From contig NZ_SMSI01000003.1 in NCBI RefSeq assembly GCF_004354915.1, positions 187,501 through 251,500 on the forward strand: 64,000 nt of DNA, given 5' to 3'. This document shows, in pieces, positions 16,587-25,508 of this stretch. Position 1 is the first letter of the stretch; each line of letters begins with the position of its first letter. A program made the position numbers and the translations under genes. The notes under the pieces are model-generated. The model was not told the DNA's origin and did no database searches. It saw only the letters and a list, made by a program, of their open reading frames with translations. The DNA comes from Pseudohoeflea suaedae. Lineage in GTDB: Bacteria > Pseudomonadota > Alphaproteobacteria > Rhizobiales > Rhizobiaceae.

Positions 16587-18101
16587 ATGACTGCTGCTGC
16601 GATCGAAATGCGTTCGATCAACAAGATTTTCGGGCCGGTCAAGGCACTCGATGAGGCCGATCTCGTTGTTGAATCCGGTACGATCCATGGCCTGGTCGGC
16701 CAGAATGGCGCCGGCAAATCGACCATCATCAAGATCCTGGCCGGAATCTACCGCCGGACCAGCGGCGACGTCTCCGTTTTCGGCAAGCGTCTCGAACAGA
16801 TCACGCCCGCCGCGATCGAGGCGGAAGGCGTCCACTTCATTCACCAGGATCGCCTGCTGGTGCCGACCGCGACTGTGGCGGAGGCGATCTTTCTCCGGAA
16901 CGAGCCGCGTTTCGGCCCATTCATCAATTACCGCCAGATGAACCGGCGCGCGAGCGAATTGCTGCACCGGTATTTCGAACTCGATCTCAACCCCCGCACG
17001 CTGATCAGCGAGCTGTCGACGGCGCAGCAGAAGATCGTTCAGATTACCCGTGCCCTGGCCCACGACGCGAAGATTCTGGTGCTCGACGAACCGACCGCGG
17101 CCCTTGTCAGCAAGGAAGTCGAGAGCCTGTTTTCGGTGCTGCGTCGCCTGAAGGCCGACGGTCTCGCGATCGTCTTCATCTCGCACTACATGTCGGAAAT
17201 TCTCGAGATCTGCGATGTCGTCACGGTGCTTCGCAACGGTACGGACGTCGGCGTGGTCGATCCTTCGGAAGTCGGCATCCAGAAGATCGTCGAGATGATG
17301 ACCAACCGCGACACGTCGGAAATGTATCCGCGCCGCAACGTCGAGATCGGGGCGCCGGTGATGTCGGTGAAGAACCTCACGGTCGACGGGGCGTTCGAGA
17401 ATGTCACCTTCGATATCCATGCGGGCGAAATCCTCGGTCTGACCGGCCTTCTCGGCTCGGGCGACAAGGAAGTCCTCAACGCGCTGTTCGGCCAGATCAA
17501 GCCCGATGCCGGCGAGATCATCCTGCACGGCAAGAAGCAGAAGTTCGGCTCGCCGGTCGATGCGGTCAATGGCGGCGTCGCCAAGATTCCCGAGGACCGT
17601 CGCGCGCATGGCGTGGCGACGGGACTCTCCGTCGGAGAGAACATGTCGCTCGCCTCGCTTGGCCAGGTGTCGACGAAGGGCTTCGTCGACCGCAAGAAGG
17701 AATCCCAAGTCATCGACGGGCTGATCAGGGATCTCGGCATCAAGACGCCGGATCGTCATACGCTGGTCAAGAACCTCTCGGGCGGCAATCAGCAGAAGGT
17801 CGTCGTCGGCAAATGGCTGAGCTGCAATTCCGAGATCTACCTGCTCGACGAGCCGACAGTGGCCGTCGATGTCGGGGCGAAGGTCGAAATCTACAATCTG
17901 ATGAACCGGCTCGCGGCCGAGGGGAAGGGGCAGGTCTTCGTGTCCTCGGACCTCGAGGAAGTGACCGAGATGTGTGACCGGGTTCTGGTGATCTATCGCG
18001 GCAAGATCATCGCTGAATACAAGCGCGGCGAGATCGATGCGGACCGGCTCCTGGCCGCCGCTTCCGGCACAGTCGCCGAAACCGAAAGGAAACGGGCATG
18101 A
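16587..18101 (+). CDS. Sugar ABC transporter ATP-binding protein (RbsA/MglA-type, two ATPase domains)
   Basis: 504 residues with two fused ABC domains. Domain 1: Walker A GQNGAGKSTIIK near residue 38, LSTAQQKIVQITRAL in place of the signature, Walker B ILVLDEPTAALV, FISHYMSEI. Domain 2: degenerate Walker A GLLGSGDKEV, signature LSGGNQQKVVVGKWL and Walker B IYLLDEPTVAVDVG. A weak first signature and a degenerate second Walker A are normal in this family. The ATG at 16587 follows GAGGAGGATTCG. It energises the two permeases that follow; its stop overlaps the next start by 4 bp. Confidence 0.93.
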   Translation: MTAAAIEMRSINKIFGPVKALDEADLVVESGTIHGLVGQNGAGKSTIIKILAGIYRRTSGDVSVFGKRLEQITPAAIEAEGVHFIHQDRLLVPTATVAEAIFLRNEPRFGPFINYRQMNRRASELLHRYFELDLNPRTLISELSTAQQKIVQITRALAHDAKILVLDEPTAALVSKEVESLFSVLRRLKADGLAIVFISHYMSEILEICDVVTVLRNGTDVGVVDPSEVGIQKIVEMMTNRDTSEMYPRRNVEIGAPVMSVKNLTVDGAFENVTFDIHAGEILGLTGLLGSGDKEVLNALFGQIKPDAGEIILHGKKQKFGSPVDAVNGGVAKIPEDRRAHGVATGLSVGENMSLASLGQVSTKGFVDRKKESQVIDGLIRDLGIKTPDRHTLVKNLSGGNQQKVVVGKWLSCNSEIYLLDEPTVAVDVGAKVEIYNLMNRLAAEGKGQVFVSSDLEEVTEMCDRVLVIYRGKIIAEYKRGEIDADRLLAAASGTVAETERKRA

Positions 18102-19099
18102 CGGCTGTCGAGCACGCACCCGCTGCCGCCAACCGCGGGTGGTTCAATTCAAAGATCTTCGCCAAGCTGGCGATCCGGCTCGGCGCCTTCGCGGCCTTCG
18201 CCGGGATCCTGATCTATTTCGCGCTGACCGCGCGTGGGTTCACGTCGAGCTACAACCTCATCAACGTCGTCGAACAGTCGACGATCCTGGGCTTTCTCGC
18301 CTTTGCGATGACGGTGGTCTTCATCGGAACCGGAACGGACGTTCAAAAGGGCGGGATCGACCTGTCGATCGCTGCCAATGCGGGTCTCTGCGCGGCCGTC
18401 TATGCGGTCATGATGCGCGAGGGCTACGGCAATTTCGTTGCCATTCCGGCGGCCGTAGGCACCGGCATGGTGATCGGCTTCTTCAACGGGCTGGCGGTGG
18501 TGACACTGAAGATCATGCCGCTTCTGGGAACGCTTGCGGTGATGAACATCGCCGCCGGTCTGGAATTGACCCTGACCGAAAATACGGTCGTTCCGGTCCA
18601 GTCGGACCTCATGAACGTGCTCGCTTTCGGCCGCTTTCTCGGCGTCTCGACGCTTGCCTGGTGTCTGATCATTGGCTCGGCGCTGTTGATCTGGGCCATC
18701 CATTTCAGCCGTATCGGGCTGAGGCTCTATGCCGTCGGCGGCCATATCGAGGCCGCGCGGGCGGCGGGCATCCGTACCGGCGCCTATATCTATGGCGCGT
18801 ATATCTTCTCCGGTTTCATGGCCGGCGTCGCATCGATCCTGATCGTCTCACGGCTGTCGTCGTCGACACCGGGCACCGGGCTCATGCTGCTGCCCATCCT
18901 GGCCGCCGCGCTTCTGGGCACGGTATTCTCGCGCCGCTTCATTCCGACCATCGGGGGCACGCTGCTGGCTGCGCTGTTCATCGGCTTCCTCGCCAACGGC
19001 TTCCAGCTCCTGGGCATTTCGTCCTACTGGGTCAGCGGTGTGCAGGGGGCGCTCATCCTGCTGGTCGTGACCGTGACCTCGTTCGCCAAGAAGCACTGA
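18098..19099 (+). CDS. Sugar ABC transporter permease (RbsC-like)
   Basis: 333-residue permease with eight or more hydrophobic segments. Family landmarks: GGIDLSIAANAGLCAAVYAV and the EAA-like loop RLYAVGGHIEAARAAGIRTGAYIYGAYIFSGFMAG. It overlaps the ATPase gene by 4 bp. Unlike the bacterial ribose system with one permease gene, this importer has two different permeases, suggesting a heterodimeric channel. Substrate unknown. Confidence 0.92.
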   Translation: MTAVEHAPAAANRGWFNSKIFAKLAIRLGAFAAFAGILIYFALTARGFTSSYNLINVVEQSTILGFLAFAMTVVFIGTGTDVQKGGIDLSIAANAGLCAAVYAVMMREGYGNFVAIPAAVGTGMVIGFFNGLAVVTLKIMPLLGTLAVMNIAAGLELTLTENTVVPVQSDLMNVLAFGRFLGVSTLAWCLIIGSALLIWAIHFSRIGLRLYAVGGHIEAARAAGIRTGAYIYGAYIFSGFMAGVASILIVSRLSSSTPGTGLMLLPILAAALLGTVFSRRFIPTIGGTLLAALFIGFLANGFQLLGISSYWVSGVQGALILLVVTVTSFAKKH

Positions 19100-19110
19100 C
19101 GGAGGCAATG

Positions 19111-20100
19111 ATGACAAACCAGACCGATACCGCCGTCCGCGAAAGCCGCTTCAGTCTCGAAGCCGCATCAAACTACGCGGTGATCGTGGCCTTCGTCGCG
19201 GTGGTGATCTTCTTCACCTTCGCCGCGCCTGGCTTCATGACCGGCGAGAACATCTTCAACCTGATCTCCAACAAGGTGGTGCTGCTCGCCATTGTCGCGC
19301 TCGGCATGACGATCGTGATCGGGGCAGGCGGCATCGATCTTTCCGTCGGCGTCTCGATCGACCTCTCCTCGATGATCTTCATCATGATGATTGCGGCGGG
19401 CTACATGGGCGCCTTCGCCGTGATGGGGGGGCTGGGCGCCGCATTCTGCGTCGGCCTGCTCAACGCCTTCCTGATCAACAAGCTGAAGATCAACCCGTTC
19501 CTGGCAACGCTGGGCGTGCTGTTCATCGGCAAGTCGATCCAGCAGCTCTCGACGCAGGGCGGCGTGCCGATCTATCTCACACGGGCAGAATATGCGGCGC
19601 CTTTCGACGCGATCGCGCGGACCTCGCTTCTGGGCATCCCGACACCGATGATCATCCTCGTGATCTGCATTATCGGCGTCTATCTCGCCCTGCACCGCTC
19701 GGTCTTCGGCCGCTATGTCGCAGCGCTCGGCGCGCAGGCGGACGTCGCGCGCTACTCGGGCATCCGCGTTCCGATGCACATGTCGATCGTGTTCATCTCC
19801 TGCGCGGTCCTATCGGGCATCACCGGCATTCTCCTGTCTTCCACGGTGCGGTCCTACGTTCCGCTGGCGGGGGACGCGTTCCTGCTCGATGCGATCGGCG
19901 CGACATTCATCGGAACGGCCATCAGCGCGGAACGTAGACCCTCCGTTCTGGGCACCCTCATCGGCGTCGCCCTGCTTGCGGTGATGCGAAACGGACTGCT
20001 GCTGATCGGCTGGAACTTCTTCTGGCAGCAGGTCGGCATTGGTGTTCTGGTGTTCCTGGTGCTGGGACTCTCCTTCGGATTGCGCAAGCGTGGCGAATAA
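19111..20100 (+). CDS. Sugar ABC transporter permease (RbsC-like)
   Basis: 329-residue second permease. Motifs VALGMTIVIGAGGIDLSVGV and YVAALGAQADVARYSGIRVPMHMSIVFISC match the RbsC family; about eight to ten hydrophobic helices. Two adjacent ATGs exist (19108, 19111); the second is chosen because GGAGG lies five bases upstream of it and only two upstream of the first. It starts 11 bp after the first permease. Both permeases probably form the channel together. Confidence 0.91.
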   Translation: MTNQTDTAVRESRFSLEAASNYAVIVAFVAVVIFFTFAAPGFMTGENIFNLISNKVVLLAIVALGMTIVIGAGGIDLSVGVSIDLSSMIFIMMIAAGYMGAFAVMGGLGAAFCVGLLNAFLINKLKINPFLATLGVLFIGKSIQQLSTQGGVPIYLTRAEYAAPFDAIARTSLLGIPTPMIILVICIIGVYLALHRSVFGRYVAALGAQADVARYSGIRVPMHMSIVFISCAVLSGITGILLSSTVRSYVPLAGDAFLLDAIGATFIGTAISAERRPSVLGTLIGVALLAVMRNGLLLIGWNFFWQQVGIGVLVFLVLGLSFGLRKRGE

Positions 20101-20114
20101 GGACAACACAAGAC

Positions 20115-21062
20115 ATGACGACATTTGACGTAAGCTCGGTCGGCTTTGCCGTACTCGATATCCTCGGGCGGCCGGTCACCAGGATCCCGGAAGGCGGGCG
20201 CGTGGATTTCATCGAGGAAATCCGCATGACCGTGGCCGGAACCGCGGCGGCGACCGGAATGGATTGCGCCATTCTCGGTCTGAAGACCCGCATGGTGACG
20301 ACCGTCGGCACCGACGACATGGGCGATTTCCTGATCTCCAAGATGCAGCGCTACGGGATGAATACCGACATGGTGTCCCGTGACCGTACGCACCAGACGT
20401 CATCGACGATCCTGCCGGTGCGTCCCAACGGCGAACGTCCCGCCCTGCACGTTCCCGGCACCGCGCGCTCCTTCACGCTGACCGAAAAGGACTATGCCGG
20501 CGCGCTCGATGCCAGGATCGTTCATGTCGGCGGTACCGGCCTGCTTGAATCCTTCGACGGAGAGCCTTCCGTCAAGTTCATGAAGGCGGCGAAGGAAGCC
20601 GGTCGCACGACCACCTTCGACCTCATCCAGGCGAACCCCGAAACGGTCGAGCTGGTCAAGCCGCTTCTGCCCTATATCGACTACTTCATTCCCTCCATCG
20701 AGGAGGCTTCGGAAATGGCCGGGGTCAGCGATCCCGCCGAGGTCGCGCGCTACTTCAAGAGCCACGGCGTCAAGAACGCGATCCTCACCATGGGCGGGGA
20801 CGGCGTTTATGTGGATCCCGAGGAGGGCGACGCCTTCACGCTGCCGGCCCACGACATCAAGGTGGTGGACACGACCGGTTGCGGCGACAGTTTCTCGGCA
20901 GGGATCATCGTCGGTCTGTCGAAGGGCTGGGACATTCGCGAGAGCGCCCGCTTCGCGTCCGCCGTTGCCGCCAAGGTGGCGATGGGGCTCGGCTCGGACG
21001 GCACACTCACATCATTCGACGACACGATGGAGGCCATGAATTCGTGGCCGGTCAAGGAATAG
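20115..21062 (+). CDS. PfkB/ribokinase family carbohydrate kinase
   Basis: 315-residue PfkB-family kinase. Visible: a glycine-rich TVAGTAAATGMDCAILGL stretch in place of the usual GG(N)AxN motif, VGTDDMGDFLISKM, and the ATP/catalytic motif DTTGCGDSFSAG near residue 255, with the catalytic Asp kept and Cys where Ala is usual. It would phosphorylate the imported sugar or its oxidised product, giving a substrate for the class II aldolase encoded earlier in the operon. Starts 14 bp after the second permease. Substrate unknown. Confidence 0.9.
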   Translation: MTTFDVSSVGFAVLDILGRPVTRIPEGGRVDFIEEIRMTVAGTAAATGMDCAILGLKTRMVTTVGTDDMGDFLISKMQRYGMNTDMVSRDRTHQTSSTILPVRPNGERPALHVPGTARSFTLTEKDYAGALDARIVHVGGTGLLESFDGEPSVKFMKAAKEAGRTTTFDLIQANPETVELVKPLLPYIDYFIPSIEEASEMAGVSDPAEVARYFKSHGVKNAILTMGGDGVYVDPEEGDAFTLPAHDIKVVDTTGCGDSFSAGIIVGLSKGWDIRESARFASAVAAKVAMGLGSDGTLTSFDDTMEAMNSWPVKE

Positions 21063-21066
21063 GACC

Positions 21067-21825
21067 ATGACTGAACTCAACGGAAAAACCGCTTTCGTCA
21101 CCGGCGCGAGCCGAGGGATCGGGGCCGCGATTGCGGTCGGTCTCGCCGAGCATGGCGCCGATATCGTCATCTGCGATCTGGCGCGGGAAGCCGATGCCCT
21201 TGCCAGGGTGAAGGCGGATGTCGAAGCCGCAGGCCGCAAATGCTGGAGCTACGACCTCGATGTCACCGACAAGGCGGCGATCGAGAAAGTGGTGGCGGAC
21301 GCGACCGAAAAGTCCGGCGGCATCGACGTTCTCGTCAACAATGCCGGCATCCTGAAGCCTGCCACTCTGGAAAATCTGTCGGAAGCCGACTGGGACGCGC
21401 ATTTCGACGTCAACGCCAAGGGCGTGCTTCTGGTGACCAATGCGGTGCTTCCGCAGATGCGGTCGCGCAAGGCCGGCCGCATCATCAACATCGCCTCCAT
21501 CGCCGGCCGTCAGGGCGTGCCGACGCAGGGGCACTACGCGGCCACGAAGGCGACCGCGATCACCCTCACACGCGTCTATTCGCAGGAAGTGGGCATGGAC
21601 GGGATCACCGTCAACGCGATCTGCCCCGGCATCATTCTCACCGAGATGGGCAAGAACAATCTCGGCTCTCAGGAAGCGATGGATCACTGGACCAACGTCA
21701 CCGCGCTCAAGCGCCTTGGTGATCCGAAGGATGTCGTCGGCCCGGCTGTGTTCTTCGCGTCCGACCTCTCAAGTTTCGTGACAGGCCAGGCGCTCAACGT
21801 CTGCGGGGGCATCTACTTCCACTAG
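21067..21825 (+). CDS. SDR family oxidoreductase
   Basis: 252-residue classical SDR, FabG-like. TGASRGIG cofactor motif, acidic residue after strand 2 (DIVICDLAREA), NNAGIL, catalytic Ser in IASIAGRQG and YAATK, C-terminal VTGQALNVCGGIYFH. It follows the kinase by 4 bp. With the first SDR of the operon it would supply a second redox step; the two are clearly different proteins, so they probably act on different intermediates. Confidence 0.9.
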   Translation: MTELNGKTAFVTGASRGIGAAIAVGLAEHGADIVICDLAREADALARVKADVEAAGRKCWSYDLDVTDKAAIEKVVADATEKSGGIDVLVNNAGILKPATLENLSEADWDAHFDVNAKGVLLVTNAVLPQMRSRKAGRIINIASIAGRQGVPTQGHYAATKATAITLTRVYSQEVGMDGITVNAICPGIILTEMGKNNLGSQEAMDHWTNVTALKRLGDPKDVVGPAVFFASDLSSFVTGQALNVCGGIYFH

Positions 21826-21856
21826 GACATAGGCGATATCCCGGGAGGAGACACTC

Positions 21857-23305
21857 GTGGAGAAGAACGTCGCAATCATCGGCGGTGGGCCGGCGGGGCT
21901 CATCGCCGCGCGATATCTTATTGGCCAGGGCTTCGAGCCGAAGCTGTTCGAGGCCCATGACAGGATCGGCGGGCAGTGGGAATACACCAATCCGTCCTCG
22001 GGTGTCTGGCCGCTGATGCGCACCAACACCGCTCGCATGGTCACGCGGTTTTCCGATCTCGACTACCCGGAGGGTACCAGGACTTTTCCACGCAACCAGC
22101 AGGTGGCAGCCTATCTGCGTGACTTTGCGGCAAAGTTCGGCATTTCCGACCGCGTGGAACTCGGCACGCGGGTGACCGGTCTGAAACGGGATGGCGACGG
22201 CTATGTGCTGACCTTGGAGCATGACGGCGAAAGCCGGAGCGAACGTTTCGACCGGGTCGTCGTCGCGAGCGGGGCCTACAACAAGCCTGCCATTCCGCCC
22301 ATTTCCGGTCTTGACGGATTTGCCGGCGAATTGGGGGCTATCCACGCCTTCGACTACAAGGATCCGGAGCTTTATCGCGGCAAGCGCGTGCTCGTTGCCG
22401 GCGGCAACATCTCCTCCCTCGAGATCGCCCAGGATCTCGCCATGCTCGGCGCGCAGTCCGTTGCCACCACCATGCGTCGCCAGCGCTACGTGATGCCGAA
22501 ACTAATTGCCGGCACGCCCGTCGAGAGCTTCGGCTTTACGCGTGCGGGCGCGCTCTGGCAGGAGACGGCCAGCTCCGACGAATGGGCGAAATCGACGAAG
22601 GACTTCGTGCTGCAATATGGCGGCAACCCGGCCTGGTTCGGCGCGCCCGAGCCGGATGACGACGTGCGCATCGCAGGCACCACCGGCAGCCAGAACTTCC
22701 TCAACCTCGTCGCAGAGGACCGGATCACCTGTTATCCGTGGCCGCAGCGGATCGAGGGCCGCAAGGTCATCTTCGCCGACGGCCGTGAAGCCGAGTTCGA
22801 CGGCATCATCTTCGGCACGGGCTATCATCTGAACCTGCCGTTCCTGTCGGACGAGCTGGCCGGGACGCTCGAATTGTCGGCGAAATCGATCACGCTTGCC
22901 GATCACACCTTTCATCCCGAGCTTCCGGGTCTGGCCTTCATGGGGCTGTGGGGGCAGATCGGCCCCTATCTGCCGCCGCTGGAACTTCAGGCCCGTTACC
23001 TCGCCTACAGTTGGGGCGGGGCCATTCCCGCGCGCAGCGAGGCCGACCTCCATGAGGCGCTCGAAGCCTGCCGGCAGTCAGCGGGCAACGACATCTATCA
23101 GCACATCCAGACCATCCGGTTCGCCCGGCTGGCGGGCTGCGATCCGGAGGGCCGGGTCAATGACGAGCTGGCGGGAATACTCGCCGAAAATGCCGTTACT
23201 GCGGTGAGTTTCCGGCTCGTCGGCCCTGACCGGCTGCCGGATGCGGAAGCGCAGGTACGCGCGGATGCCAAACGCTTTGGCCGCAAGCCCCTCGACACGA
23301 ATTGA
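21857..23305 (+). CDS. Flavin-containing monooxygenase (FMO-like)
   Basis: 482-residue flavoprotein with FAD motif IIGGGPAGLIAARYL at the N-terminus, a PSSGVWPLMRTNTARMVTRFSD segment typical of FMOs, a GFAGELGAIHAFDYKDPELY stretch close to the FMO identifying motif, and an NADP-binding VAGGNISSLEIAQDLA. A late GIIFGTGYHLNLPFL matches the FATGY region. FMOs oxygenate soft N or S atoms or carry out Baeyer-Villiger oxidation of ketones. Finding one inside a sugar-type ABC/kinase/aldolase operon is unusual. The GTG start at 21857 follows GGGAGGAG. The exact reaction is not known. Confidence 0.87.
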   Translation: MEKNVAIIGGGPAGLIAARYLIGQGFEPKLFEAHDRIGGQWEYTNPSSGVWPLMRTNTARMVTRFSDLDYPEGTRTFPRNQQVAAYLRDFAAKFGISDRVELGTRVTGLKRDGDGYVLTLEHDGESRSERFDRVVVASGAYNKPAIPPISGLDGFAGELGAIHAFDYKDPELYRGKRVLVAGGNISSLEIAQDLAMLGAQSVATTMRRQRYVMPKLIAGTPVESFGFTRAGALWQETASSDEWAKSTKDFVLQYGGNPAWFGAPEPDDDVRIAGTTGSQNFLNLVAEDRITCYPWPQRIEGRKVIFADGREAEFDGIIFGTGYHLNLPFLSDELAGTLELSAKSITLADHTFHPELPGLAFMGLWGQIGPYLPPLELQARYLAYSWGGAIPARSEADLHEALEACRQSAGNDIYQHIQTIRFARLAGCDPEGRVNDELAGILAENAVTAVSFRLVGPDRLPDAEAQVRADAKRFGRKPLDTN

Positions 23306-23354
23306 AAATGGTCCGCGCAGCGGGCCGCGACGGCGAACAACAGGGAGCCAGACC

Positions 23355-24776
23355 ATGAAACATATCGACAAGTTCTATATCGGCGGCAAATGGGTCGCGC
23401 CACAGGGCGGTGACGTCCATGAGCTGATCAATCCGGCGGACGAGAGCGTGATCGCTTCCATCCCGATGGCGAACGAGGCAGATGTCAACGCTGCCGTCGG
23501 CGCTGCCAAGGCAGCGTTCGGCGAATGGCAGATGACGAGCAAGGAAGAACGGCTGAAGCTCCTGCGGCGCCTTCTCGAGCTCTACAACGAACGCTATGAC
23601 GACATTGCCGAACTGATGACGCGCGAGATGGGCACCACGCTCGATTTCTCCAAGGCCGCTCAGGCCTGGGTCGGCCAGGCGCATCTGGAAGCCGCTATCG
23701 ACGCGCTGGAGCGGATCGAGCTGGAAGAGGTGCGCGGCAACACGCTCCTGTCGCTGGAGCCCATCGGCGTCTGCGCGCTCATCACGCCGTGGAATTGGCC
23801 GATGAACCAGCTGGTGGTCAAGGCCGCGCCCGCGCTGGCAGCCGGCTGCACGATGGTCGCCAAGCCGTCGGAATTCTCGCCGCTCTCATCGCTTCTCTTC
23901 GCCGAGCTGATCGACGAGGCAGGCTTCCCGGCCGGCGTCTACAACCACATCACCGGTCATGGTCCGAGCGCGGGCGAACAGCTGTCGCGTCATCCGGATG
24001 TCGACATGGTCTCGATCACCGGCTCGACGCGGGCGGGGATCGCGGTGGCGCGCTCCGCTGCCGAGACGGTCAAGCGGGTCGCCCAGGAACTCGGCGGCAA
24101 GTCGGCCAACATCATCCTGCGCGACGCAGACCTTGAAAAGGCGGTCAAGGACGGTGTCGACGCCTGCTACGTCAATTGCGGCCAGGCTTGCCGCGCGCCG
24201 GCGCGCATGCTGGTCCCGGCCGAGAAGATGGAAGAGGCCAAGCGTTACGCCAGGGAGGCCGCAGACGCCCATTCGGTCGGCGATCCGATGAGCCAGGTGA
24301 AGCTCGGTCCGGTGGTCAACAAGCTGCAGTTCGACCGTATTCAGGGGCTCATCCAGTCGGGCATCGACGAGGGTGCCACGCTGGTCACCGGCGGAACAGG
24401 CCTGCCGGACGGACTGGACAAGGGCTACTACGTCAAGCCGACCGTGTTCGGCGATGTCACACCGGGCATGACCATCGAACGCGAGGAGATCTTCGGGCCT
24501 GTCATCGCGCTCATTCCCTATGAGACTGAAGAGGATGCCGTGCGGATCGCCAATGACACGATCTACGGTCTCTCGGGCTATATCCAGACCAACGACAAGG
24601 ACAAGGCGCGCAAGATCGCCCGTCAGCTTCGCGTCGGCTCGATCTGGATCAACGATGCGGCGTGGGATCCACGCGCGCCCTTCGGCGGCTACAAGCAGTC
24701 GGGCAACGGTCGCGAGCACGGCGAATGGGGCCTGCACGACTATCTGGAGATCAAGTCCACGGCCGGCTGGGCCTGA
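23355..24776 (+). CDS. Aldehyde dehydrogenase (NAD(P)-dependent)
   Basis: 473-residue ALDH. Landmarks: TPWNWPMNQL (oxyanion Asn), AKPSEFSPLSS, the glycine motif SITGSTRAGIAV, catalytic Glu in QELGGKSANIIL and the catalytic Cys in NCGQACRAPARM; C-terminal APFGGYKQSGNGREHG. The ATG at 23355 has GGGAG upstream. It is the last gene of the operon and would oxidise an aldehyde made by the SDR, aldolase or FMO step to an acid. Catalytic residues complete; substrate not inferable. Confidence 0.92.
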   Translation: MKHIDKFYIGGKWVAPQGGDVHELINPADESVIASIPMANEADVNAAVGAAKAAFGEWQMTSKEERLKLLRRLLELYNERYDDIAELMTREMGTTLDFSKAAQAWVGQAHLEAAIDALERIELEEVRGNTLLSLEPIGVCALITPWNWPMNQLVVKAAPALAAGCTMVAKPSEFSPLSSLLFAELIDEAGFPAGVYNHITGHGPSAGEQLSRHPDVDMVSITGSTRAGIAVARSAAETVKRVAQELGGKSANIILRDADLEKAVKDGVDACYVNCGQACRAPARMLVPAEKMEEAKRYAREAADAHSVGDPMSQVKLGPVVNKLQFDRIQGLIQSGIDEGATLVTGGTGLPDGLDKGYYVKPTVFGDVTPGMTIEREEIFGPVIALIPYETEEDAVRIANDTIYGLSGYIQTNDKDKARKIARQLRVGSIWINDAAWDPRAPFGGYKQSGNGREHGEWGLHDYLEIKSTAGWA

Positions 24777-24798
24777 CACCACGCACGAGGTGACGAAG

Positions 24799-24821
24799 GC
24801 GGGCGCGGATATCGCGCCCGC
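24799..24821. terminator. GC-rich hairpin between convergent genes
   Basis: Perfect 9-bp stem GCGGGCGCG/CGCGCCCGC with a 5-nt loop, between the ALDH stop (24776) and the stop of the convergent small secreted protein (24860). There is no poly-T on either side, so it is at best a weak bidirectional terminator. Confidence 0.45.
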
Positions 24822-24859
24822 TCCAATTCATCAGCGGCGGGCGAGCGTGCCCGGATATC

Positions 24860-25270
24860 CTATTTGGTCAGGGATTCGAGCGGTGTATCCTCGGGGCCGT
24901 ACCAGGCAAACGCCGTCTCGCCCTCGTTGTTGGTGAACTCGCCCAGCAGGCGATCCTCGTCGACCCACTCGAATTTCCAGCTCCGGAGCTCGTCGGAATA
25001 GGCGAATTTCGACTGCAGCGAGCCGGTATAGGCCATGTCGAAACAATTGACGTTCCGGCAACTCTGGACGTTGCAGTAGGTGAGCTTCCCGGCGACGTCG
25101 TCGAAGACGAGCTTGGTATAGATCGGCACCCCGGCAAAACCGTCCCAGGTGCCGACAAAACGGCGATCCGTCTTGCGATCGCCGGCCGTCGCGTAAGCCG
25201 CGGACAAGGTGGTCACGACAACCGTGGCCAGCGCGAATGTCGCGATATTTCTGAATGTCAAATCCGTCAC
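24860..25270 (-). CDS. Small secreted protein of unknown function
   Basis: 136 residues. I do not recognise a family. The N-terminus (NIATFALATVVVTTLSAAYATAG) is a clear signal peptide with cleavage near residue 29. The mature part is rich in Trp, Tyr and Asp, has three Cys (in YCNVQSCRNVNCFD) and a GTWDGFAGVPIYTKLVFDDVAGKLTYC segment suggesting a small beta-barrel such as seen in DUF2147-like proteins. The GTG start at 25270 has GAGGAGG five bases upstream. A palindrome of the regulator type that controls the neighbouring operon lies 34 bp upstream, so it is likely co-regulated and may work in the periplasm with that importer. Confidence 0.7.
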   Translation of the reverse strand: MTDLTFRNIATFALATVVVTTLSAAYATAGDRKTDRRFVGTWDGFAGVPIYTKLVFDDVAGKLTYCNVQSCRNVNCFDMAYTGSLQSKFAYSDELRSWKFEWVDEDRLLGEFTNNEGETAFAWYGPEDTPLESLTK

Positions 25271-25303
25271 GAGTTCCTCCTCACGATCAGGCTGACAAGA
25301 TTA

Positions 25304-25317
25304 CTGGTAATAACCAG
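25304..25317 (-). promoter_or_regulatory. GntR-type operator CTGGTAATAACCAG
   Basis: Inverted repeat CTGGT-AATA-ACCAG, 34 bp upstream of the GTG start of the small secreted protein. It shares TGGT-N4-ACCA and 11 of 12 core bases with the perfect site at 13865-13876. The same GntR regulator (gene at 12933) is the likely binder. Confidence 0.6.
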
Positions 25318-25459
25318 ATAGTCAAACGCTATCACCGGCCGGATATGCCGGTCGAGCGTCCAGATCGATGTTCGAACGACACGCTCGACCTGGTCCGCGG
25401 GTCCATACATCGGGTCGTGTCTGAAAATGAAATGCATGATTTGACATCCGACCGGCTTC

Positions 25460-25488
25460 TATGACTACATGAGTGTACAAGTAGTCAT
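25460..25488 (+). promoter_or_regulatory. Operator of the second GntR-type regulon, before the TIM-barrel gene
   Basis: 22-bp element at 25460-25481, TATGACTACATG followed by AGTGTACAAG, matching 19 of 22 positions of the copy at 26748-26769. Here it is part of a longer perfect inverted repeat, ATGACTAC (25461-25468) and GTAGTCAT (25481-25488). It ends 20 bp before the gene start. The likely binder is the UTRA regulator encoded at 33099. Confidence 0.65.
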
Positions 25489-25508
25489 TTTGTGAGCGCG
25501 AGGACATC

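Noticed and set aside
18037-19107. Plus-strand frame running into the second permease, suggesting a fused gene
   Set aside because: The upstream part is out of frame with the first permease and Arg-rich; a good RBS and start exist at 19111.
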